From: Azospirillum thiophilum
Lineage (GTDB): Bacteria; Pseudomonadota; Alphaproteobacteria; Azospirillales; Azospirillaceae
DNA: 64,000 nucleotides
Direction: 5' to 3'
Assembly: GCF_001305595.1 (NCBI RefSeq)
Contig: NZ_CP012404.1
Coordinates: 620,001 to 684,000, forward strand
This document shows, in pieces, positions 41,117-49,844 of the stretch; position 1 is the first letter of the stretch, and every line of letters starts with the position of its first letter. The translations under genes were made by a program, and so were the position numbers. The notes beneath the pieces are model-generated. The model ran no database searches and was not told the origin of the DNA. It saw nothing but the letters and a program-made list of their open reading frames with translations.

Positions 41117-42034
41117 CTAGCAATGCTTGAACTCCTCGGCGATGGCCTCGGCGCGGCGGTGCAGCGCCTGCATGAACTCCCGCGCGACCAGCGAAGTGGG
41201 GCGCCGCATCGGCAGCAGCAGGCCGAAATCGAAGCGGATCACCGGGCGGAAGGGGCGGATCGCCAGCCCCTTGGCGGTGAAGGCGGAGGCGGTGAAGGGA
41301 TCGACCACCGACACCCCGAGACCGGCGGCGACGAGGTCGCAGATCGCGGCGCCGGTCTGCGTTTCGATCAGCAGGCGGCGGCCGACCCCTTCCCGCTCGA
41401 ACAGCTCGTCGACGTTCCGGCGCAGCTTCGTCTCCGGAATGATGGAGATGAACGGCTCGCCTTCCAGATCCGCGGCCCTGACCACCTTGAGCTCGGCCAG
41501 GCGGTGCCCCGCCGGCATCACGCACACGCCGTTGAGGGTCGCCAGATGCTCGACATGTTCCGCCGGATAGTCGATGGGAAAGGTGGCGAGCGCCACTTCG
41601 AACTGCTGGGCGTCCAGCCATTCGCGCATTTCGCGGCGGACGACGACCTTGATGGACACGTTGATGTCGGGCCGCGTCTTCTGAAAATCGGCCAGTGCCT
41701 GGGGAAGCAGGCGCTGGGCCATCGGAACGCTGACCACCAGCCGCAGATGGCCCTGGTGGAGCAGCGAGATGTTCTGCAGCAGGTTGCCGATCCGGTCCAA
41801 CCCGCCATAGACCTTGTCCACCTCCAGAAACAAGGCCTCGGCCTCGGGGGTCGGGTAGAGGCGGCCGTTGCGGCGGATGAAGAGTTCGACGGCGATCTGG
41901 CTTTCCAGATTGTGGATCAGGCGGCTGACGGCGGGCTGCGAGATGTTGAGCAGCGACGCGGCCTGGCTGGTGGTGCCGCTGATCATCACCGACCGGAAGG
42001 CGCTGATCTGCTTCAACCCGAATCGCGGCATCAT
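41117..42034 (-). CDS. LysR-family transcriptional regulator
   Basis: Regulator of 305 aa. The N-terminal HTH reads LKQISAFRSVMISGTTSQAA...NISQPAVSRLIHNLE, followed by the two-lobed effector domain (LRLVVSVPMAQRLLPQAL, ISIIPETKLRRNVDELF). It is divergent from the carboxyltransferase gene across 260 bases, the usual LysR arrangement, with an inverted repeat at 42084-42101. Two adjacent ATGs follow GGGAGAGGCGCC; the first is used. The effector is unknown, probably an intermediate of the carboxylation pathway. Confidence 0.93.
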   Translation of the reverse strand: MMPRFGLKQISAFRSVMISGTTSQAASLLNISQPAVSRLIHNLESQIAVELFIRRNGRLYPTPEAEALFLEVDKVYGGLDRIGNLLQNISLLHQGHLRLVVSVPMAQRLLPQALADFQKTRPDINVSIKVVVRREMREWLDAQQFEVALATFPIDYPAEHVEHLATLNGVCVMPAGHRLAELKVVRAADLEGEPFISIIPETKLRRNVDELFEREGVGRRLLIETQTGAAICDLVAAGLGVSVVDPFTASAFTAKGLAIRPFRPVIRFDFGLLLPMRRPTSLVAREFMQALHRRAEAIAEEFKHC

Positions 42035-42083
42035 GGCGCCTCTCCCAAACTCTATAACATGACTGCATTCGGTCAGCCGCCTT

Positions 42084-42101
42084 ATGCATTTGACCGCATA
42101 G
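42084..42101. promoter_or_regulatory. LysR-type binding site candidate
   Basis: Inverted repeat TATGC-N8-GCATA located 50 bases upstream of the lysR start in the divergent region, the position expected of a LysR autoregulation/activation site. LysR sites usually show T-N11-A; here the interval is one base longer. Confidence 0.4.
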
Positions 42102-42294
42102 CATGGGTGGGCGAACAATACAAGAAACGAGGGTATTCCGGCTGGTATCGCCGCCTCTTTTCAGAACGCCACCAAACAAGCGGAGACCGTCGCATGTCCC
42201 ATGTCCGGACCCGTGCAGTCGATCCATGGCGCATCGCAGAAGATCGCAAGGATCGTGCGATATCCACTCTTCAACGCCGCACCGGGAGCGAAGC

Positions 42295-43821
42295 GTGAAA
42301 TTCCAGGACCACATCCAGAAACTGCACCAGCAGACCGAGCACGCGCTGGGCATGGGCGGCCCCGAGAAGCTGGCGAAGCGCCGGGCCAAGGGCATGCTGA
42401 ACGCCCGCGAACGCCTGGACGTCCTGCTCGATCCCGAAAGCTTCTGGGAATCCGGGATGTTCGGCCGCAGCATCCGGCCGGAGATGGGCGAGAAATCGCC
42501 GGCCGACGGCAAGATCGCCGGATACGGGCGCATCGACGGCCGCGACGTGGCGGTGGTGTCCAACGACTTCACCGTGCTCGGCGCCTCCAGCAGCGCCGTC
42601 AACGGCAAGAAGATCCGCCACATGCGCGAGGTGGCGAGCAAGCGCGGCATGCCCATGGTGTTCCTGGGCGAGTCGGTGGGCGCCCGCATGCCCGACCGCA
42701 TGGGCGCGCCCGGCCGCGCCATGCTGGGCCAGGATCCGGGAGAGTATCTGCGCGACCGCCACACGCCCTGGGCATCGGCCCTGCTGGGCGACTGCTACGG
42801 CTCCTCGACCTGGTACGCGTGCGTGTCCGACTTCGTGGTGATGCGCAAGGGCGCCACCATGGCGGTGGCGAGCAGCCGCGTCACCTCCATGGCGATCAGC
42901 GAAACCATCGACCCGGAGGATCTCGGCGGCTGGCGGCTGCACAGTTCCGTCACCGGTCTGGTCGACATGGTGGTGGACAGCGAGGAGGAGGCCCTGCAAG
43001 CGGTGCGGACCTTCCTCGGCTATCTGCCGAGCCATGCCGGGGAGGAGGCGCCGCGCCGGCCGGTGCCCGAAGGCTCCGACGACGCATCCGACCGCATTCT
43101 CGACGTGCTGCCGGAAGAGCGCACCAAGGTCTACGACGTGCGCGACGTGATCAACTGCGTCGTCGACACCGGCAGCTTCTTCGAGTTGAAGGCGCGCTTC
43201 GGCAAGTCGATCACCACCGGGCTGGCCCGGATCGACGGCCGTTCGGTCGGCGTCATCGCCAGCAACCCGCGCGTCAAGGGCGGCGCCATCGACGTGGACG
43301 CCATGCGCAAGGCGACCGGCTTCCTGGTTCTCTGCGACTCCTTCAACCTGCCGATCGTCTTCCTGGTCGACCAGCCCGGCTTCCTGATCGGGGTGGAGGG
43401 GGAACGGCGCTGGGCGCCCGGCCGCATCATGAACTGGATGAACGCGCTGAGCCTCGTCACCGTGCCCAAGCTCTCCGTGCTGATGCGCAAGAGCTATGGG
43501 CAGGCCTATCTGAACATGGGCGGCGGCCGGCATTCCGACGAGGTGCTGAGCTGGCCGACGGCCGACCTCGGCTTCGTCGATCCGGCGGTGGGCGTCAACA
43601 TCCTGCACGGCATCAAGGAATCCGACGATCCCGAGCGCTTCCGGGCGCTGTATCAGGAGCTGCAGAAGGACTCGTCGGCCTGGGCGCTCGCGGCGCTCTA
43701 CGAGACGCATGCGGTGATCGACCCGCGGGCGACGCGCGCAGCGCTGAAGCGGCTGCTCGCGGTGCATGCCGAACGCGGTCCCGGACGCCATCAACTGGCC
43801 ACCTGGCCGACCAGCTACTGA
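42295..43821 (+). CDS. Acyl-CoA carboxylase carboxyltransferase subunit (PCCB/MCCB type)
   Basis: Crotonase-fold carboxyltransferase of 508 aa that moves the carboxyl group from biotin to an acyl-CoA. It has the typical start KLAKRRAKGMLNARERLDVLLD, an N-domain oxyanion region, and the C-domain VKGGAIDVDAMRKATGFL and VFLVDQPGFLIG. The frame is open 64 codons upstream, but GTG after GGGAGC begins VKFQDHIQKL, as in the family. Its biotinyl partner follows at once; no biotin carboxylase is adjacent, the only one being at 55284. The acyl-CoA substrate cannot be told (propionyl, methylcrotonyl or another). Confidence 0.9.
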   Translation: MKFQDHIQKLHQQTEHALGMGGPEKLAKRRAKGMLNARERLDVLLDPESFWESGMFGRSIRPEMGEKSPADGKIAGYGRIDGRDVAVVSNDFTVLGASSSAVNGKKIRHMREVASKRGMPMVFLGESVGARMPDRMGAPGRAMLGQDPGEYLRDRHTPWASALLGDCYGSSTWYACVSDFVVMRKGATMAVASSRVTSMAISETIDPEDLGGWRLHSSVTGLVDMVVDSEEEALQAVRTFLGYLPSHAGEEAPRRPVPEGSDDASDRILDVLPEERTKVYDVRDVINCVVDTGSFFELKARFGKSITTGLARIDGRSVGVIASNPRVKGGAIDVDAMRKATGFLVLCDSFNLPIVFLVDQPGFLIGVEGERRWAPGRIMNWMNALSLVTVPKLSVLMRKSYGQAYLNMGGGRHSDEVLSWPTADLGFVDPAVGVNILHGIKESDDPERFRALYQELQKDSSAWALAALYETHAVIDPRATRAALKRLLAVHAERGPGRHQLATWPTSY

Positions 43822-43867
43822 GCGGCCCCGGCCCCGAAATCCGGCACACTCAAGGAACAGACGAACG

Positions 43868-44089
43868 ATGTCCGAAATCGAACTGCGCAGCGACGTCACC
43901 GGCTCCGTCTGGCGCGTGCTTCTGAAGGAAGGCGACGCCGTGGACGAAGACCAATCCCTGATGATCCTGGAATCCATGAAGATGGAAATCCCGCTCGCCG
44001 CCTCCGAATCGGGACGGATCGCCCGGATCCTGGTGCAGGAGGGCGACGCGATCCGCGAAGGCCAGGTCGTCGCCGTCCTGGAGGTTTGA
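43868..44089 (+). CDS. Stand-alone biotinyl carrier protein (73 aa)
   Basis: Minimal biotin-carrier domain: barwin-like barrel of 73 aa with the biotinylation motif ESMKMEIP (target Lys in MKM) and the usual GDAVDEDQSL and GDAIREGQVV hairpins. Lies 46 bases after the carboxyltransferase gene and 25 bases before the reductase gene, so it is the carrier for that enzyme. AAGGAA precedes the ATG at a long distance. Confidence 0.92.
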   Translation: MSEIELRSDVTGSVWRVLLKEGDAVDEDQSLMILESMKMEIPLAASESGRIARILVQEGDAIREGQVVAVLEV

Positions 44090-44114
44090 CGCGGAGGGCA
44101 TGGGGAGCGCAACC

Positions 44115-45170
44115 ATGGGCGGAACACGCAAGGCCTTGATCGTCGGCGCGACCGGCATCGTCGGCGGCGCGGTGCTCGACCATCTCGTTTCGGCCGAAGA
44201 CTGGGACGTGGTCGCCGCATCGCGCAAGCCGCCGCTCCGCGACACCGGTGCGGCGTGGCTGCCGCTCGATCTGCTCGATCCCGCGGATTGCCGCCGCGCG
44301 ATCGCCGGGCAGCGCGACGTCACCCATGTCTTCTACACCGCCTACGCCAAGGCCCCGACGCCGGCCGCCGAGGTGGCGGTGAATCTGCCCATGCTGACCA
44401 ACCTGATGGATGCGCTGGACTCCGAGGCCGCCGGCCTCCGTCATGTCCAACTGGTGCATGGGCAGAAATGGTACGGCAGCCATCTCGGTCCCTACCGCAC
44501 GCCGGCGCGGGAGGATGACCCGCGTCACATCCCGCCGAACTTCTATTACGATCAACAGGATGCTCTCGCGGCGCGGCAGCGCGGCCGGGAATGGACATGG
44601 TCGGCGGTGCGGCCCCAGGCGCCCCTGACCTTCTCGCTGGGCAGCCCGATGAACCAGCTTCTCGTCGTCGCGCTCTACGGCTCGATGTGCCGGGAGCTGG
44701 GACTGCCGCTGGATTTCCCCGGAAAGCCCGGCTGCTTCGAGGCGCTCTATCAGGTCACCGATCCGGGCCTGCTGGCACGGGCGATGGAGCATGTCGCCGT
44801 GACGCCGCGCTGCGCCAACCAGGCCTTCAACGTGACCAACGGCGATCTTTTCCGCTGGGCCAACCTGTGGCCCCGGCTGGCCGGCTTCTTCGGCGTGCCC
44901 CAGGGCCGGGTGCGTCCGCTGTCGCTGGCCCGGATCATGGCCGACAAGTCTTCCCTGTGGCAGCGGATGACCCGCGTCCACACGCTTGCGCCCCACGCCA
45001 TGGAAACGCTCGTCGATTGGGCGTGGGGCGATTTCGTGTTCGGCAGCGATTACGACAACGTGTCCTCGCTGCTGCGCCTGCGTGACTCGGGCTTTCATGA
45101 ATGCATCGACAGCGAACAGCTCTATCTTCAGAAACTTCAAGAACTGCGAGACAATAGGATTATCCCATAA
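44115..45170 (+). CDS. PRISE-like SDR enone reductase family protein
   Basis: Extended short-chain dehydrogenase of about 351 aa. The cofactor motif is ALIVGATGIVGGAVLDHL. The PRISE hallmark NFYYDQQD (normally NFYY..ED) and the motif LVHGQKWYGSHLGPY show that it belongs to the progesterone 5-beta-reductase/iridoid-synthase-like group, which reduces activated C=C bonds with NADPH. This would provide an ene-reduction step in the pathway. ATG after GGGGAG is chosen; an ATG five codons earlier is possible. The stop is followed by an AT-rich 257-base gap. Confidence 0.8.
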   Translation: MGGTRKALIVGATGIVGGAVLDHLVSAEDWDVVAASRKPPLRDTGAAWLPLDLLDPADCRRAIAGQRDVTHVFYTAYAKAPTPAAEVAVNLPMLTNLMDALDSEAAGLRHVQLVHGQKWYGSHLGPYRTPAREDDPRHIPPNFYYDQQDALAARQRGREWTWSAVRPQAPLTFSLGSPMNQLLVVALYGSMCRELGLPLDFPGKPGCFEALYQVTDPGLLARAMEHVAVTPRCANQAFNVTNGDLFRWANLWPRLAGFFGVPQGRVRPLSLARIMADKSSLWQRMTRVHTLAPHAMETLVDWAWGDFVFGSDYDNVSSLLRLRDSGFHECIDSEQLYLQKLQELRDNRIIP

Positions 45171-45185
45171 TCATATATCGTGATT
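45169..45185. promoter_or_regulatory. Shared AATCATATAT motif, TRAP promoter copy
   Basis: AATCATATATCGTGATT is palindromic in its arms (AATCA...TGATT) and lies in an AT-rich 257-base gap ahead of the dctP-like gene. Similar 17-base sequences occur upstream of the amidohydrolase gene (49715) and the biotin carboxylase gene (55182). No gene is seen in the gap. Confidence 0.45.
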
Positions 45186-45427
45186 TTAAAATATACATGA
45201 TCAGGAATACGCCACAGTTGCGCCTATATTCTATGCCGATCGCATTATAATGCTTTATTTACTGAATATGTTTCTTGCTGTTTGTTTGTATGTCATACTA
45301 TCATATGCGCGCTGTGGGTCCAGAACCACCTTCGCCGCAGGATAGCCTCCGCAACGGGGGCCGGCGGACAGCCAATGGCAGGATGCTCCCGGCGAGGCAC
45401 GCATCCGCCCCATAGGGAGGAAAATCG

Positions 45428-46657
45428 ATGATGAAACAATTGGCGGGAATCAACCGGCGCGATCTGATGGGCATCATGGGGCGCTTCGGTGCGACGTCCA
45501 CGCTGCTGGCGGCCTCCGGCATGGCCGGTGTCGTCGGTGCGCCGGCCCTGGCGCGGGCGGCGGAACAGACACAGGCCAAGCGCAACGCGACTCCCGCGAA
45601 ATTCCAGTTCCGCTACGGCGGCGCCGGTTACAACCCGGAGGCGTTGCGCATCGTCCATGTCGGCTGTCTCGATTTCATTCGCGAGGTCGAGGCGCTGAGC
45701 AACGGCGCCATCCGTGTCGAGTTCATCGGCAACAACCAGATCTGCAACGAACTCGACTGCGTGAAGAAGACACAGCAGGGCATCATCGACATCTTCACCT
45801 CGGCGACGCAGAACGCGGCGGGCGGGGCCCCCTATTACAATGTGCTCGACTTCGCCTATCTGTTCCCGTCGCGGGCGGCCTTCTACCATTTCTTCTACCA
45901 CCCCAAGAGCGAGGCCCTGCTGCGCGAGCCGTTGCGCAAGCGCCATGGCATCCAGTTCCTCTTCACCATGTTCGAGGCGCGCGGCCTCATGATGGGGCTG
46001 AAATACAAGGACCGGCCGACGATCTCCTCGCTCGCCGAACTCCAGGGAACCAAGAACCGTGTCACCGGCACGCAGCTTGGCCGCATCACCATGGAATTGC
46101 TGGGGCTGAATCCCGTCCCCGTCGCCTGGGAAGAGACGCTCGACGGGCTGAAGCAGGGGTTGATCGACGGGGCCGAGACATGGTCGTCGGCCGTGGTCGC
46201 CTTCAACATGACGCCGGTGGTGTCGCAGGCGGTCGAGCTGGGCATGTTCGCCGGGCTGGAGCACGCGGCGATGAGCACCAAGAGCTTCGACAAGCTCGGC
46301 TCCGAGCTTCAGGGCGTGGTGCTGGAGGCGGCCTACATCACGCAGGTGCGCATCCAGGCGGCGCACGAGGCGGCGCTGACCAACGTCGTCGGCGCCACCA
46401 ACCCGCCGACCGAGGGAACCGTCTTCCACAAGATGGGCGTCCGCGTCGCCATGCTGCCCGATGCGGAAATGGAGAAGGCCGAGCGGCTGGCCTCGCCCGA
46501 ATTCGTTCCGGGACCGTGGGAGCAATGGCGCGAGCGGCTGAACGGCTGGTCCGGCGGGCAGGACGTGTTCAAGGAGATCCACGCGATCGCCCGCGAAATT
46601 CCCCGCAAGACACCGGCGCAGGACGTCGCTCCACGCCGCTGGTGGCAGAACGCCTGA
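45428..46657 (+). CDS. TRAP transporter solute receptor (DctP family)
   Basis: Periplasmic binding protein of 409 aa with a twin-arginine-like signal (INRRDLMGIM, hydrophobic stretch, ARA cleavage), so probably folded before export. The binding fold has the DctP signature Arg in LQGTKNRVTGTQLGR, the segment that usually contacts a carboxylate. Ribosome site AGGGAGG. It heads a dctP-Q-M unit. The ligand should be an organic acid; TRAP receptors of this kind often serve acids degraded by the neighbouring genes. Confidence 0.92.
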   Translation: MMKQLAGINRRDLMGIMGRFGATSTLLAASGMAGVVGAPALARAAEQTQAKRNATPAKFQFRYGGAGYNPEALRIVHVGCLDFIREVEALSNGAIRVEFIGNNQICNELDCVKKTQQGIIDIFTSATQNAAGGAPYYNVLDFAYLFPSRAAFYHFFYHPKSEALLREPLRKRHGIQFLFTMFEARGLMMGLKYKDRPTISSLAELQGTKNRVTGTQLGRITMELLGLNPVPVAWEETLDGLKQGLIDGAETWSSAVVAFNMTPVVSQAVELGMFAGLEHAAMSTKSFDKLGSELQGVVLEAAYITQVRIQAAHEAALTNVVGATNPPTEGTVFHKMGVRVAMLPDAEMEKAERLASPEFVPGPWEQWRERLNGWSGGQDVFKEIHAIAREIPRKTPAQDVAPRRWWQNA

Positions 46658-46744
46658 TCCGGAGGACGCAGAACGGGAGCGGCGGCACCGCGCCGCTCCC
46701 CGCCGCGCAAGCCACCGCCCATGAGGCGCCACGAGGCCATCGGG

Positions 46745-47371
46745 ATGGACGACATGCACAACGAAGCCGCAGCGCTGCCGGACCGCCCGGCGGCCGACCG
46801 ACCGGCCAAGGACCTTGCCAAGGATCAGGCCAAGGATCAGGCCAAGCCGCGACGCGGCGCCCTGGCCTGGCTCGACGACAACATCGAACCGGTCTTCATG
46901 AACATCGCCTATGTGGCCATGGTCGCCATCGTGTTCGAGCAGGTGGTGCTGCGGTTCGTCTTCAAGACGCAGATCGCCTGGAGCACCAGCGTCGCCATCT
47001 ACATGTTCATCTGGCTGACCTGGCTGGGCGCGTCCTACAATGTGAAGACCCGCTCGCACCTCGCCTTCTCGGAAATCCGCACGCGCCTGCCCTACTCCGG
47101 GCAGTTCGCCTGCCTGATCCTGGACGCGGTGCTGTGGGTGTCCTTCGCCGTGGTCGTGATCTACTACACCAGCGAACAGGTCGTCATCCTTCACGAGAAT
47201 TTCGCCATCGTGCCGGGGACCAGCGACCTGATGCAGTGGTGGTTCTATCTGATCAGCCCGATCGGCTGGTCGCTCATCATCTTCCGCGCGCTGCAAAATC
47301 TCTGGAAGGACGTCCGCGCCTATCGCCGTGGGGAGCCGTTCAACCTCGGCTCCCTGTCCCTGGATCAGTGA
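46745..47371 (+). CDS. TRAP transporter small permease (DctQ)
   Basis: About 208 aa with four membrane helices (for example NIAYVAMVAIVFEQVVLRFVF), WSTSVAIYMFIWLTWLG and a C-terminal SPIGWSLIIFRAL. The N-terminal 45 residues are cytoplasmic and contain the repeat AKDLAKDQAKDQAK, an in-frame 12-base repeat. The ATG eight bases after GAGG is preferred to the one at 46721. It pairs with the DctM subunit encoded 15 bases on. Confidence 0.9.
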   Translation: MDDMHNEAAALPDRPAADRPAKDLAKDQAKDQAKPRRGALAWLDDNIEPVFMNIAYVAMVAIVFEQVVLRFVFKTQIAWSTSVAIYMFIWLTWLGASYNVKTRSHLAFSEIRTRLPYSGQFACLILDAVLWVSFAVVVIYYTSEQVVILHENFAIVPGTSDLMQWWFYLISPIGWSLIIFRALQNLWKDVRAYRRGEPFNLGSLSLDQ

Positions 47372-47386
47372 GGGAGAAGCCCCGCC

Positions 47387-48673
47387 ATGGAAGGTTCCCT
47401 GATCGCCCTGATATCCGTGAGCGCCGTCGGGCTGTTCGCGCTGGGCGTGCCGCTGGTGCTGATCATCGGCCATTGGGTGCTGTGGGTCAGCATCGTCACC
47501 GATTTCACGCTCGCCAATCTGGGCGTGACGCTGTTCGAGGGCATCAATTTCTTCGGGCTGCTGGCCTTGCCGCTGTTCATCCTGACCGGCGACATCATCA
47601 ACGCCGCCGGCATCGCCAAACGCCTGACCGACTTCGCCTATTCGACCCTGAGCTGGGTCCGGGGCGGGCTGGGAATGGCGGCCATCGGTGCCTGCGGCAT
47701 GTTCGCGGCGATTTCCGGATCCAACGCCGCGACGACGGCGACCATCGGATCGATCATGTACCGCGAGATGCGGGACGGCAAATACGGCGCCAACTTCTCC
47801 GCCGCTACCCTGGCGTCCGGCGGCGTGGTCGGCATCATCATTCCGCCCTCGATCGTCTTCGTCATCTACGGCTTCCTGATGAATCTGTCGATCGGCGACC
47901 TGTTCATGGCGGGGCTGATTCCCGGCGCGCTGATGATCCTCGCCATGCAGGCGGTGTGCATCGTCGTGTCCTGGCGGAATTCCTGGGGCGAGGTGGTGCC
48001 CTTCAAGGCGGGCGTCTCGCTTCGCAGCGGGTTGCGCGCCTATCTCGGATTCATGGCGATCGGCATCGTCCTGTTCGGCATCTACAGCGGCATCTTCTCC
48101 CCCACCGAGGCGGCGGCGATGACGGTGGTGTTCGGCTTCGTCGCCGGCACGCTGGTCACCGGCGAGATCCGCTGGCGCTCGCTGCCGACCGTTCTGCTGC
48201 GTTCGGGCCAGATCGCCGGCATGCTGGTGCCGCTGGTCGCCCTGTCGATCGTCATGCAGCAATTGCTGTCGATCATCGGAACCCAGGCGTTCATCGCCAA
48301 TCTGCTGAGCGGAATCGGGGGCTACTACGCCACCCTTGGCATCTCGATGATAACTGTGCTGATCGCCGGCTGTTTCCTGGAAAGCGTGCCGATCACCATC
48401 ATCCTCGCCCCGATCCTGGCGCCCATCGCGCACGCGGCGGGGATCGACCCGATCCAGTTCGCCATGGTCTTCGTCATCGGCGCCGCCATCGGCTTCATCA
48501 CGCCGCCCTTCGGGCTGAATCTGTTCGTGGCGAGCAGCATCACCGGTATTCCCTATCTGCGCATCGTTCCCTATGTGATGCCCTACCTGTTCGCCCTGCT
48601 GATCGCCTGGGGTCTGGTGGCCCTGGTGCCCGCCTTCTCGACCTTCCTTCCGGCCATCAGCGGCGCCGGATGA
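47387..48673 (+). CDS. TRAP transporter large permease (DctM)
   Basis: Ion-coupled transport subunit of 428 aa with about 12 helices. DctM hallmarks are FFGLLALPLFILTGDIINAAGIAKRL, AISGSNAATTATIGSIM, GGVVGIIIPPSIVFVIYG and FITPPFGLNLFV. ATG follows GGGAGAAG. It completes the DctPQM system. A strong hairpin terminator at 48684-48725 follows. Confidence 0.95.
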   Translation: MEGSLIALISVSAVGLFALGVPLVLIIGHWVLWVSIVTDFTLANLGVTLFEGINFFGLLALPLFILTGDIINAAGIAKRLTDFAYSTLSWVRGGLGMAAIGACGMFAAISGSNAATTATIGSIMYREMRDGKYGANFSAATLASGGVVGIIIPPSIVFVIYGFLMNLSIGDLFMAGLIPGALMILAMQAVCIVVSWRNSWGEVVPFKAGVSLRSGLRAYLGFMAIGIVLFGIYSGIFSPTEAAAMTVVFGFVAGTLVTGEIRWRSLPTVLLRSGQIAGMLVPLVALSIVMQQLLSIIGTQAFIANLLSGIGGYYATLGISMITVLIAGCFLESVPITIILAPILAPIAHAAGIDPIQFAMVFVIGAAIGFITPPFGLNLFVASSITGIPYLRIVPYVMPYLFALLIAWGLVALVPAFSTFLPAISGAG

Positions 48674-48683
48674 CAGGAGCACC

Positions 48684-48725
48684 GGGGAGCGGGGCCGCGG
48701 CGGCGATGCCGCGGCCCCGCTCCCC
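48684..48725. terminator. Bidirectional hairpin terminator candidate
   Basis: A perfect 17-base stem (GGGGAGCGGGGCCGCGG against CCGCGGCCCCGCTCCCC) with an 8-base loop fills the short gap between the convergent dctM and MBL-hydrolase genes. No T tract follows, so termination may depend on the very stable GC stem or on Rho. Confidence 0.6.
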
Positions 48726-48726
48726 C

Positions 48727-49545
48727 TCACTCCGCTCCGCCACCCAGGGCGCGGGGATCCTCGTCCAGGCGGACGGCCATGCCGTCCGTCCCGTCGACCG
48801 GCGGATAGAGCGACATCACCAGCGGATCGTGGCCGGGGACGATGCGCGAACGGCTGCCCGACAGCGCCTCGATGGTCCGCCAGGACTGCGCCGCGGCCGC
48901 GACGTCGTGCTGGATGGGAAAGGGATTCTGTTCCTCCAGATTGCGGTAGAGGTGGAAGGCGTCCGACGCCACCACCACCAACCCCCGGCGGGTGCGCACG
49001 CGGACGACCTGAAGCCCCATGGTGTGGCCGCCGACATGGTGCAGCGAGACACCGGGGGCCAGTTCGGCGTCGCCGTCATGCACGACGACCTGGTCGCGGT
49101 ACAGCCGCTGCAACACGCAGCACACATCCTCGACCCGATAGGCGCGGCGGACCGGGGCGTGCTGCATGTACTTGCCGCAGGCGTAGTGCATTTCCGAATC
49201 CTGCACATGCAGGCGGGCGTTGGTGTAGGGCGCGAAATCGCCGATATGGTCCCAATGCATGTGGGTGATGATCACGTCGTCGATGTCCGACGGCTCCACC
49301 CCCATCTTGCGGAGCGTGACGGCGGGACTGACGAGGTAGCGATGCCCGCGCTCCGCCGCCAGCGCTTCGCCATAGCCGACGTCGATCAGCACCGTCCGCC
49401 TCGGACCGCGCGCCAGCCACACGAAGTAGTCGAGCGGTTCCGGCCCGTCGTGCGGATCGTGGAACATCCGGTTGTGGCTGCGCCGCCGTTCCGGGTGGGT
49501 GGCGTAGCGTATCGCGAACAGCTCGTGGATGGCGTCGTCGGCCAT
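48727..49545 (-). CDS. MBL-fold hydrolase, N-acyl-homoserine-lactonase-like
   Basis: Metallo-beta-lactamase-fold enzyme of 272 aa. The di-zinc motif HxHxDH is present as THMHWDHIGD, with further ligands in HHVGGHTMG, ASDAFH and IVPGHDP. Overall it resembles lactonases such as AttM/AiiB-type AHL or gamma-lactone hydrolases. It is encoded against the surrounding genes and starts after GGGAGG. In a catabolic cluster it may open a lactone intermediate; quorum quenching is the alternative. Confidence 0.88.
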   Translation of the reverse strand: MADDAIHELFAIRYATHPERRRSHNRMFHDPHDGPEPLDYFVWLARGPRRTVLIDVGYGEALAAERGHRYLVSPAVTLRKMGVEPSDIDDVIITHMHWDHIGDFAPYTNARLHVQDSEMHYACGKYMQHAPVRRAYRVEDVCCVLQRLYRDQVVVHDGDAELAPGVSLHHVGGHTMGLQVVRVRTRRGLVVVASDAFHLYRNLEEQNPFPIQHDVAAAAQSWRTIEALSGSRSRIVPGHDPLVMSLYPPVDGTDGMAVRLDEDPRALGGGAE

Positions 49546-49714
49546 GGCGTTCCTCCCATTCTGTTTTTTGGTGATTTCGATGCCGCGCCGGACAGCGGCC
49601 GATCATCGGGTGATGGAGTGTCCGACCGCCCTTCGTCTCCGGCAAATCCTAAAACCGCATAGAGCTATGCCAAACCGGCTTCCATGAAGCGGCTTTGGAC
49701 CAAAGAAACAAATA

Positions 49715-49731
49715 AATCATATATATCTTTC
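49715..49731. promoter_or_regulatory. Shared AATCATATAT motif, amidohydrolase promoter copy
   Basis: AATCATATATATCTTTC lies in the 299-base divergent gap between the MBL-hydrolase and amidohydrolase genes. Its first ten bases match the copy at 45169 exactly. The rest of the gap has no gene. Confidence 0.4.
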
Positions 49732-49844
49732 TGTGGCGCCGCCCCGGCGATTCTGTTAGCCTCACTGACAATGCGGAGCGTCAAACGATTCCGCCGGGCA
49801 TCCCCAGAACATCCGTGTTTCAAGACGCCGTGGAGGAAAAAGCC